Below, one piece after another: positions 36,296 through 47,300 of a stretch of 64,000 nucleotides of DNA (position 1 is its first letter; each line of letters starts with the position of its first letter). The stretch spans positions 1,105,501-1,169,500 of the forward strand of contig CAUEEP010000737.1 of the NCBI GenBank assembly GCA_958450365.1, read 5' to 3'. The DNA is from Mesorhabditis belari. Lineage: Eukaryota > Nematoda > Chromadorea > Rhabditida > Rhabditidae. The notes below the pieces were generated by a model, which saw nothing but the letters and a program-made list of their open reading frames with translations, was not told the DNA's origin and searched no databases. The position numbers and the translations under genes are program-made.

Positions 36296-36720
36296 ATGAG
36301 GAGAAAGTCGTACACCGCCGAAACGAAGCTCGAAGCGGTCAAATTTGCGAGGATATTTGGAACGAACGCGGCTGCGATCGAATTTGAAGTCGCCGAACAG
36401 ATGATTAACCGCTGGAAACAAGCTGAGCCGGCACTGATGACTTCACCAAAAAATAATCGAGCTTAGCGAGGATTGAAGGCAAAATGACCGGATGTGGAGA
36501 AAGATCGATATTGTTTCCAACCGAACAGTCGAAGTAATAGGAAAGGGTGATATTTCAATTGCTTCAACGGGAAATGAGAAGACGAATTCCACAGTTGTGC
36601 TCGGAATTCTAGCCGATGGATCGAAACTCCCACCGATGCTCATTTTCAAGCACAAGACTCTTCCTAAAGGAATTTTTCCCGGTGTGATCATCAGTTTCGA
36701 AGCTAAGCACAGAATTCTTT
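36296..36720 (+). pseudogene. Pogo/jerky-type transposase fragments
   Basis: An N-terminal helix-turn-helix begins after a TTTTAG acceptor (MRRKSYTAETKLEAVKFARI) and is followed by in-frame stops. A second frame from 36492 has the DDE-domain opening STVVLGILADGSKLPPMLIF, followed by HKTLPKG. The middle of the element is deleted, which leaves the two domains adjacent. This is a degenerate pogo-superfamily copy. Confidence 0.7.
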
Positions 36721-36794
36721 TTTATGTCGCTTTAATTGCTTTGAATTTCTTTTTGTTGGGTTTTTATACATTTTTATTGTTATATAAACTTTTA

Positions 36795-36880
36795 TTATTG
36801 TTCTTGGAGCGCGGGATACTACAGGGTGACAGCCTATCACCATTGCTATTTGTTATGTGCATGGATACATCCAGACGATA
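36795..36880 (+). pseudogene. Short reverse-transcriptase scrap
   Basis: A single conserved RT block, RGILQGDSLSPLLFVMCMD, occurs in an otherwise closed region. It matches the GxxQGDPLSPLLF motif of non-LTR retrotransposon reverse transcriptases. Nothing else of the domain is left. Confidence 0.6.
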
Positions 36881-37082
36881 GTGTTGAAGAAGACGCTGGA
36901 AAGCATCTCTTTCGACCGTCGACGTGGACTTTGGCCGGATGAAGAGGCCAGGGAGGGATCCATAAGACTGAGCACCGGAGAGGAGCAGGGCGGACGCGCC
37001 GAGCCACGCCCGGAGCAACAAATAACAGCATAAAATTGCTATAACCCTCAATAAATTTACTTCTATTGTTCTTAAAAAGCAA

Positions 37083-37150
37083 AAAAGTTATGCTGCAGCG
37101 GGATTCGAACCCTCGACACACCGTCAATTTGCATACAGCCGTCAATTTGC
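37083..37150 (-). repeat. tRNA-like relic
   Basis: B-box (inverse of GGGATTCGAACCC) remains; the A-box half is lost. Confidence 0.45.
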
Positions 37151-37239
37151 ATGCGAAAACCAGACAGAACTTATACTCGCGACTTTAGGGTACTTAAAAG
37201 AGTTATATTTATTTTAAACTTGCCTGAATACATGTGATG

Positions 37240-37434
37240 TACAACCCTGATGTACCAAAGTTTATTGCAAATCCCGTATTTCAGAAATTCGCCGACCACG
37301 TATTGGTAACCGATTTCTACCTCGACGACGACGCTCAACAATTCACGACAAAATTGGCAAGAGATTTGAAAATCCCTGAGTCGATATTGTGTTACAAAAG
37401 AAGAATCGATGAAGAGAGTAGAGAGACCCGATGA
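37240..37434 (+). other. Isolated open frame of unknown origin
   Basis: About 60 residues are open here (includes PVFQKFADHVLVTDFYLDDD). The composition is coding-like, but no splice partners, start context or family match were found. It could be a fragment of a transposon protein or of a captured host gene. Confidence 0.25.
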
Positions 37435-37930
37435 TTGGCTGATCATCTTGTGCCCAAGATCATCATCTTGATCTTGTGCCTTCTTTTCTTACTATCATCT
37501 TTGAAATGTTTTCTTTGTTGTTTGAAATATGTTTTTGTTTGTTTGTTCTTTGTTTGAAATGTTGTTGGTGTCTTTCGAAAGCAACAATTTTGAAGGGTTC
37601 TCCAATTTTTGGGGGAAACTCAATGCCGAGTTTCATGAAGCTCGTCGACGAGAATTGCCTAAATTTTGTACAAAATATTCTGTTTTGTGACGCGCTTCTA
37701 AATTTCTTCTAAAAATTATTGATAACTATTTAGAATACAGACACCAATTTTCTTTGTAATCAATAGTTTTTAACCCAAACTGAGTAACCGAGTAAAACTG
37801 GGTTACAAAAGGAAAATTAACCAGAACACTTAATGTCTCTTTACTCTAGCACATAAAAGGAAGGCCTTTGGTGCGCCAGGAAGACTGTGTTTACAAATCT
37901 TTGAGCACAAAGTACGGAGAGCCGCTGCCG

Positions 37931-38030
37931 TATAAAACGCGGGAAAACGAGGGATTTGAAAGAGCGGGAAAGGGGAAAAGGCGAACACAAAAACAAGAAA
38001 TTTCCTGTTAGGCGAGGAAAAGGAGATGGA
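37931..38030. promoter_or_regulatory. Repeat with two E2F-like sites upstream of fnci-1
   Basis: GCGGGAAAA at 37939-37947 and GCGGGAAA at 37964-37971, in the same spacing as the imb-3 copy, then CACAAAAAC and TCCTGTTAGGC. The fnci-1 ATG is about 290 bp downstream. E2F control would fit a DNA-repair gene, but this is inference. Confidence 0.5.
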
Positions 38031-38319
38031 AAGTGTTGAAGGGAAACAAGTTTTATTAGACAGAGTTGTTCCAAAGGCAATTTATTTTCGATTAAAGGTC
38101 CAGGACCAGGGGTGGGCCAAAATCGTGATCTAGTTTACAAGCCTATAGTTAGGGTCTACTCGCTCAATTAAAATTCCACCGATCCTTCTATTTCCGCTAG
38201 AAAGCCTTTGGCAAAATTTGGCCAATTGATCCCTTCAAACTATCCGTAATTTTTTGTTTATTCTTATAAAAATACAGATTTCCTTTCTCATTTCCTGTTG
38301 TTAACCTAAAGCTTTAGCC

Positions 38320-41300
38320 ATGTTCACCCAGCAAACGCAACTTTTTCGAAGTCAACAGAACAGTCAATGTGAGTTTAAAATTTGAAATTTTAAAATTGAA
38401 AGAAATTTAGTTTCGAAAAATGATTCAAATAAACGAATTGGGGTTTTGGTTTTCGTTGATGAGTTGCTGAAAAACGCGAAAAAGGTTTGAAAGGAAGGAT
38501 TTTGTAAAAATTCATTATGAAATTTCAAGTTCATCTCGGGAAACTTTGACGAGAAATGGAAAAAGGATATGAGTGGTGCGATGGGCAAAATGGCGAATGA
38601 ACCACGGAGACTGGTGGGTGAAATTTAAAAAAAAATGGGTATGCGCACCTAAGAAAAACGACATTTGCACGAAATGAATTTTAGCGTCAACAATCGCACC
38701 ATTTTTTGTGCATAGAAAGCTTTTGCCTCAAATTGTGGCGCCTTATCTTAGCAGCACGATGAGTATAACAAATCTGCAAAAATATCAAGTCTACGTGGAG
38801 AAATTTATCAGAACACAAGTACTCCGAGAAAGTTTTCCGTTGCAATACAAATGACGTTTCGAAAAGCCTGACGAATTGTCGAAAAAGGATTTTTTGACAG
38901 ATTTTCGAAACGTTATTTGTATTTCAACGGATTTTTCGACAAATTTTCAACAAGTCGACGATTTTCGAAACGTCATTTGTATTGCAACGGAAGACTTTCT
39001 CGGAGTACTTGTGTCCGGAGGTAAATTTCTACACGTAGACTTGATTGTTTTTTGCAGATCTGTTTATACTCATCGTGCAGCTAAGATAAAGCGCCACAAT
39101 TTGAGACTCTATGCACGAGAAATGGTGCAATTGTTGACGCTAAAATTCATTTCGCGCAAATCTCGTTTTTCTTAGCGCAAAAATTATAGGCACATAAAAA
39201 CTGTAAAGGCGCCTTTTCTGGCGCACTCAATTCTGCAGTTTTCTCGTAAACCAACTCATTTTTGTAAGAAATAAAAGAAATGAGTACGCGAGAATGGGTG
39301 TGTTTCTACTTTGAGCACAAAGTACGATGCACATCGATAAGTACCTATATCTAAAGCGCTTTAGGCCAAAGTTCATCAGCACTTTCGTCTTCCAGAGTCA
39401 CAAGTCGATCGCGGTCTCAAATTGAGTCAATTCATCGAAGCTTGGAATGTTTGGAGCTAGCCATTACCTAGAAATTTCTTTTATAGATTATCGTCTCAAT
39501 GCTTGATAAGGAGTTGGGTGAAATTTTGAGAGAGCAACAATTGGCAGGTAAAACTGTTTATTTTTTAGAAAACGTTATCAATTACAGAATATCTTTAAAA
39601 GTGATTAGTTTGATGTTTTCATTTTTTTTTAGAATTATTGATCACCATCGAAACATCCGATCTCGCTTTACCCGCTTTCATCTCGATTCTGAATGAGTTC
39701 AAGAAAGAGGTTGTCTAAAGGAGATGGACTTAATCCAATTTTGTTTTTAGTTAAAACGAAGCTCCACAAACTCTTTGCTGAAAATTTTTGAATCAATCGA
39801 TGAACGAATTGTTTCCAAAAGAGCTGTGAATGGACAATGGAAAGAAATCGTTGCAATCATGATTGAAGAGATTTCTGTTAAAGGCCAATTGAAAGTTAGC
39901 AACCGAAATGTTGCAGGTGGGAAATATAATGGGATTTTTATATGATAGAATTCAGGTAAGATTCTCGTGCGAGAATCGTTAGTTAAATGGCTGTCTTTGA
40001 GCATCGAGTCGACACTCTTCGAAAGCGTCCTTTTCATTGCCAGGTTTATATGAAAGCTTTATCCAGTTGTTGTATGAAAGCTTTGTCTCAAGCCAGTGTT
40101 AGATTAGTTCTAGTGTTAGATTAAGGTAAACCGGATCAAACCGCTAAACTAAGCTGAACCAGGCAAGCCTAGGTCTTTAAATAAGAACTTTTAGCAAACT
40201 CGACTTACACGAACTTTATTTGGAGTGCTTTTCTCAAATCGCAAAAGATCTCGCAAAATGTACATCAGAAGAGAATGAGAATGTATGTTTTATCTCAAAT
40301 ACTTGACTAAAGCACTTTAAAAGGAATCTATCCAATAAGACAGCGTTTCAAAGTGTAGATCAAAGCCAAATCATTAATCAAAGCCAAATCTTTTGGTAAA
40401 ATTTCTTAGGATATATAAAGTGCATTAGTTTAAAAGCTTAAATTAATCTATTGTAATGATTATTACTTTATTATTGTCAAATTTTGCATTTAGATCGAAG
40501 AAACCCAAGAGAAAGTGGTCGTTGCCTCATGGAAAACATTGATTTTGATGCGCTTTATACCAGATATAAATAAGAGGTAAAGGAAAAGTTGTACAGTTTA
40601 ACGAAATGAAGCTGAAATCCTCATTCTAGACACTTTCCAATGCTTTTATCAATCGTGCAAGCTTGGCCGATCAGTGAGACACCAAATAGGCGATTGTTGC
40701 CAATTTTGAAATGTTTACACTCAACTTTCGATCAAGCTGAAATCGGGAAAACGTTTTTGAAGTTATTTAAGGTAAATGAACTTTAAAACTTTAAAACTAG
40801 ATTCAGTTATAGATAGAATTATAGTATAGCCAAAAAATTTAGCAAGATTGTTCGAAAATGTTGCACAGTGAGTTCGGCTTCGGCGCGATGATTCAACTGT
40901 GCGCCATTGAGAGGTTGTGATTAAAGATATCAAAAGAAAGCTGGTAAATATCTAGATATAGATGTTTACTAACTTTTTTTTTGATAGATATCTAGATATT
41001 TACTAGCTTGTTAGATATTAAATTAACCTCAATTCCTGTCGTTGATCAACACAAACATTTAGGTACAAAAGCGAGGCGATCCAATCACTAAAGCGGGCTC
41101 TCTCAAGGGTTTTCAAATTTGATGAAGCTTCTCAAAAAGTACAATCTTTTAACAGTCTTTAAATATAATATATCTTTTACCGTATTCCTATTCAGATTGG
41201 TTGGCTAAAGTTGGCGATCGGTGCCTCAATCGCCGATGAGGCGAAACTTCAGGTAACCAAGTGTTTAATGGTTAAGGAAACTTAGAGATATTTGTTGTTG

Positions 41301-44300
41301 TACATATTTCACTAGCTTTTAAACGCTATATAGTAACTTTATCTGTTTGCAGATGAAAAACCTCTCTACACGGATGAATGATCGTGAGAATTGGACTCTT
41401 CTCTCACCAGGAGCCATTTCTTTGTGCTATTCCCTCTTTGATACAGCTCAAAACCAAAAGGTTAGTCTACATAACTAGCAGATAAATTTTACTATCATAG
41501 TATTCATAGTTTGGTAATTCCATAAGCCTTTATATACTAGTTCTCCTTGAAGCAGATGAGTTAGGGCCGGGATCGAACCTGCGACCTCTCGCTTACTAGT
41601 GAGCTACACCGACATGCATTCTACTGCCTCCAAAGGGCCAAAGGGTCTTATTGATTGTCCAGAATCACTTATCAACTGTTTCGCATTTTATGAAATCCAT
41701 TTTATTGCTACAATCCATTTTACTGTAATCTTACCTTTATGCTTTGTCCAATATATTGTTCAATACTTTTTATTTGATTTAGATAGATTGGATAAAAACT
41801 AGGGTGTAGGGTAAGGTTAGGGTAGATTGAATAACTAAGGCTTACTGTATTTTTATGACCCTACCGTATATCCTTAGTCTTTATAGGTGCTCGTGTGTGA
41901 CGGTCGAGCAGCCAGTGTACCTGATCTATGGACCTTGGCTTCGACTCTACTTTCTGGTATGGGATCGTAATGTAAACACACCCTTTCTGGTGCACTCAAT
42001 CATTCACTTATGAAGATTTAAGTGCATTAGAAAGGATGTATTTTGAGCACAAAGTGCACTTTGAAAAGCGGAGAATTACAGAAGCAATCGGTCGCTCAGG
42101 AAACAATCTCTCGACTCTTTTACTTCCACTCGTTTCCACGATCGCCATTCACTCAAATTCAATCAATGTTAGCGCTGCAATTGTGCTTATCGGTAAGCTA
42201 TAAATAAAATTAATTATATTTTGTTTGCTTGTTTAGATGTTCTTGTTGAAGTCGTTCACAATTGCACAATCGAGGTTTTAAACAATTACAAGCAAATCGA
42301 GGGGATTTTTGATTGGGTGAGTTACCGTAAATACTGTAATAGTACCCCTCTCGTACAGTCGCGTAGTCGCAAAAGTTTTTTAGTATTTCGTTTTTTTTCA
42401 AAGCACCCGTACTTTCAAAAAATGTGTCTTTGGTATCAAAAATAGCCCTGAATTTCAGCTATTTTTTGATACCTAAGCGAGCATTGTAGCATAAACCAGT
42501 GTCGAGAAAAACTCGTTCAAAGCTAGACTACGCAACACTCCGCACCGTCATTATGGGGTGATGATGATGAGTGTGCACGTGACTTTTTCGATCACAATCT
42601 AAATCCAATAAACGTTTATTGTCTATAGATCTAGATTTACAACTACCCCCGTAAATACTGTAATAGTACCCCACCCCCCTCTCGTACAGTGGCGTAGTCG
42701 CACAGGTTTTTAGTATTTCGTTTTTTTTCAAAGCACCCGTACTTTCAAAAAATGCATCTTTGGTATCAAAAATAGCCCTGAATTTCAGCTATTTTTTGAT
42801 ACCTAAGCGAGCATTGTAGCATAAACCAGTGTCGAGAAAAACTCGTTCAAAGCTAGACTACGCAACACTCCGCACCGTCATTATGGCGGTGGGGTACAAT
42901 TACAGTATTTACGGTAGATGAAGTTCAAGGTAAAATCCCGAAATTCTTAGTGAGGTTAAGAATTGACCTGGTTACAGTAATACGAGATCGTTTAGCTACA
43001 GTATCTTAAATATTAGGCTTGTTTGTGTAGTGAGAATAATACAGTATCCTAGAAAGTGTTCCCTTGTTTTTCTCGTTTTTTAAAACGTGTCAACTCTCGA
43101 AAAGTATCGTAAACTTGCGGTAGAAGTATTCCTTTCTAATACTCGTTTTCTAAAAAATGCCAACTTTCGAAGAGTACTGTAACCTTTTCAAAAGACTACG
43201 GTAGCTACGAAAGATTACGGTACTTTTCGACTTTCTGAACAGCGAAATACTCGAATCACAGGTTTGTCGAATGCGTCGTGACATCGCTGTCTCACTCATC
43301 CGCACCCTTCTACCCATTATCAATCAACGATCCCAACTACGACAATCCCTCTTCGCTGCTCTAAAAGTTTGCCCACAAAAAGTATTTAGCTACCAAAGAA
43401 TTCCAGCGAGATTTGCTGAATTCAACCTCAGTCGCTTCAGCAGTTCCCCTTCTTCTCTCACTTCTTCAATCAATCAGCAATCGACGGAATGTCACTTTGT
43501 CACAAGGCGGAATGTCCCAATCGTTTGCTACTTTTAGCTCACAGGTTGGTTGGGGAAATTTTGTGATCTTTCACAGTTATCCTTTTCTAGAGTCTGGCAA
43601 AGATGGGATTGACTCGTGGGGTCGATGAGGCACTCGGGCTCGAGATTGTCGGTGAGAATTAACAAATTATCTCTTAATCCTTTATGCATTAGTACAGTAG
43701 AGTAATTCGAAAATTTAGGTGTTTTGAAACGATGTCTAGCTCAGCCAGCTCAAACAAGAGCCGCACTTTATTCTGGGATCACTGAGGTGAGTAACTGGAG
43801 AGGCTATTCTTTTCTTCAAGATCTATAAGAACTACTACTACGGCTACTTTGCGCCAAATTTTTTGTGCAACTGGATCATTTGCACAACTAGGTCTTTTGC
43901 GCAACTCGCCATAACTTTCTTCTAAGTGGGCCAATTTTTATGATTTTGGTGTCATTTTGTAGATCTCAACAATTGTAACAAAATGACAACAAAATCATAA
44001 AAATTGACCCACTTAGAAGAAAGTTAGAGCGCAAATGAGCCAGTTGCGTAAAAAAATCTGGCGCAAAGTAGCCACCCCCGTGAAAGTGTTCAAAAGAAAC
44101 AAAAACTTATCAAAAAAGGTTTAGTGGTAAAAAAGGGAGGTAGTCAAATGAGCGCCAAAAATTGAGCGCCAATCATTTCAGCGCCAACGATTTGGCTCAC
44201 GCTTATTTCAGCGCCACTCATTTGAGCGCCGTGCCAAAAATGACTGGAAAACAATCATTTGAGCGCCAAATTAAAAAGGCCTAAAAACGTTCATTTAAGC

Positions 44301-47300
44301 GCCGGGCTAAAAATGACTGGAAAACGTTCATTTCAGCGCGACTAAATTTTAATATTTTTGCTTTCTACGCTGCTTTTGCATGTTTTTTAGGGTTTTGCTT
44401 CTGTTTTTACACTTTTTTCACTCATTTGACCTAGGGCACGGCAGTAGGCACCAAATGCGCGGAAAAAATTGTTAGATTAGCTCGTATTTAAGGTTTTTTT
44501 GATGAAAATGTGTAAATTTGCTAGTTGTATGATATTTTCCCCCAATAGCATGCTTTTTCACCGTTTCTTGCCGTTTTCGTTTACAATTTGCTTACAGTTA
44601 ACATAGTTCTTTGCTTAGGCTCGTGAACTGCGCAAGAAGCGGCGAGACAAAGGAACACTCTGAGTCAAAGTAACGTTTTGTTCATGATTTATTTGGGTTT
44701 ATTTTGCTGCCAAGAATTATTTTTATCTTTAGATGATTGCGATTGCAATTGTTTTTGTTATTGCGTGTTAACTAGTTGAATAAAAACATACAGTAAAAAC
44801 TTTGAGATCATGCAGAAAATGCAAAAATAACATGCATATACAGAATGGGCTGATTCGGCGCTGAAATGAATGTTTTCCAGTCATTTTTGGTGCGGCGCTG
44901 AAATGAACGCGCGCTGAAATGAACGCGCGCTAAAATGATTGGCGCTGAAATGATTGGCGCTGAAATGATTGGCGCTGAAATGATTGGCGCTGAAATGATT
45001 GGCGCTCAATTTTTGGCGCTCATTTGACTACCTCCCGTAAAAAATGATGACCAAAAAAAATGAAAATGACGAAATGCATTTACAGTAATCCGAGAAAAAG
45101 AGTCACGATTTCGAAAAACAGAATGTCAACTTTTAGCAAAAGCTTTCGGGGGTGGGACAAATGCGACCTTTTTTTGCGCACCTTTTTTTTACTGGAAAAG
45201 GTCTTAGGAAAGGTCGTAGAGCTTCAAAAATGTTTTCATAGAAGGGAATCGTATGTGTAGATTCCGAATTTCGACAAATCAGAACTCGCTGACACGTCAA
45301 ATTTGGGCTAAAAGGCAAAAGCTGCGGAAAAGCGTTAAGTTGCGTAGTTTTTGCCTTTTAGCCCAAATTTGACGTGTCAGCGAGATCTGATTTGTCGAAA
45401 TTCGGAATCTACGCATATGATTCCGTTCTATGAAAACATTTTTGAAGCTCTACGACCTTTCCTAAGGCCTTTTGCAGCAAAAAAAGGTGCGCAGATGTCC
45501 AGGTGCGCAAAAAAAAGGTCGCATTTTGTTGCGCATCGCATCCCACCCCCAGGCTTTCAAAATTCGAGTTGAAGCAAGATCTTTCGGGTTAAAGAGAGAA
45601 GATTAAAGGCTTTTTTGATTTTGATCTTCGCAACAATTTATGATTTCTAGGTTGTCCATCGAAATATTCAAATCAGTGGACCATGTCTGGAGTTGTTGCT
45701 TTCCCATGCGAACACCCTTCCACAATGGGTTCGTTTAGACAAATTACGTTACAATTCTGTTAACCTAAGTAATTCAGGTAAAAAAAACAGTTTTACTTAA
45801 ATTCTATTAATTATATAATTATATGTTTTTAATTTAGTCAACAAAGGAAATGATTCTCACATCAAGGACAATGACAACGGTTCGAGAAGCGTTTCCACAA
45901 TTGATTCAGGTGCAGTATTTAAAGTTTACAGTTATCTTATCAAATTTCTGTTTTACTATTAATTTCAAATTGGATCATTAGATCAGTTGTCATTAGATCA
46001 TTAGATCAATTGTCCATTCAACCTTTGCTGTTTGGAAATTTGTGAGTTAACAGAGTTAACAACAACAGAGAGTCTTCTACGATTAATGTCTTTTGATTCA
46101 TGTTCTTAAAAGACTTTTTGGACAGTCTAACTGGTGGATAAATCCACGAAATCGATCTAAATTTAGGCTAAGTTTCTGCTCATTTGTAAGAGAACCAGCT
46201 TTTTACATCTTTGAAAGCTTTGAAGTCAGCTTTTTGTATCTTTGAAAGCTTTGAAGCCAGCTTTGGAGTCAGCTTTGAAATTAATAGTAAAACAGAGATT
46301 TTAAATCATTTCTTCATTTCTTCATTTCAAAACCGATTTTAGGCTATCGAAAGTCTGACTTGTGCCTCGATTTCCTCAATTCAAGCCGGCTTCACCCAAT
46401 CACACAGTGGCGGTGATTTGTTGGTGCAAAAAGCGGAGAGTCTTCTCTTGAAATGGGTCAATATTGCTATAGAAAGGGATATTCATGAAATGGGTAAACA
46501 AATTTTTGGTATACATTTCAAAGTATCCAATCAGAGCTCGATAAATTAACGGAATGGACTCCAACAACGCAAGAAGGACGAGGAAATCTTCTCTTTGCTC
46601 ATCAAATGCTTGCCGTTTACGATGCGCTGCTTGAGTTTCTCTGGCGACGGATCAATTCGGATATCGAGTAAGAAACGTGGACTGTACTATCTCGTAATCT
46701 GAATCTACTTTCGAGTACACTTTTTTTGCTGAATAGCTTTGAGAGTTACGATAGAAATCTTGTAATAGAGGCAGAAATGTTTCAACTGTATTTTAACAGT
46801 ATTAACTGTAGTAATGTTCTTACAATTAGGCAAGATCTAAGTCTGGAAAGGTAAGTTAAAAATTTAGAGTACTAGTTTTCAAAACAAAATCGAGCCCATT
46901 CAATAGAAAATCGAACGCAGAATTCGAATCTGTAAGCAAAATTTGCTGACTAGCTCTAAAACCCGAGATTTATGGCATCAAAGTTTTTGCTATACACTCT
47001 TGAGCTGAGTCACGCTATACACTCTTGAGCTGAGTACATCACGATCGTCGTCTTTCAACGGCGTTCGTGATATAGCGGCTAGTTTGCTAGTTTTAGGGAA
47101 TGGATCGGATTTCTGTAGTGAGTTCAATCCCCCCCACTTGATAAACTTTTTATTTTTCATAAAGATATTTTCAATTTTCACAAATCAAAGCCATGATCAG
47201 GGCTGTAAGTTCTGACTTTTATGTACTTTTTGTAAGCCAGACTTGCAGTAAAGCCTGGAATTCATTTGATCTATAACGGAAAATGATTTTAGAAAAACAC

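Larger units (their letters stand above)
31011..38319. other. 7.3-kb intergenic transposon field
   Basis: Between the divergent imb-3 and fnci-1 genes. It holds two E2F-like repeats at its edges, three palindromic or Tc-type elements, pogo and RT scraps, and two tRNA-like relics. Stretches 32380-33250, 35380-36290 and 37440-37840 show nothing I can support. Confidence 0.7.
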
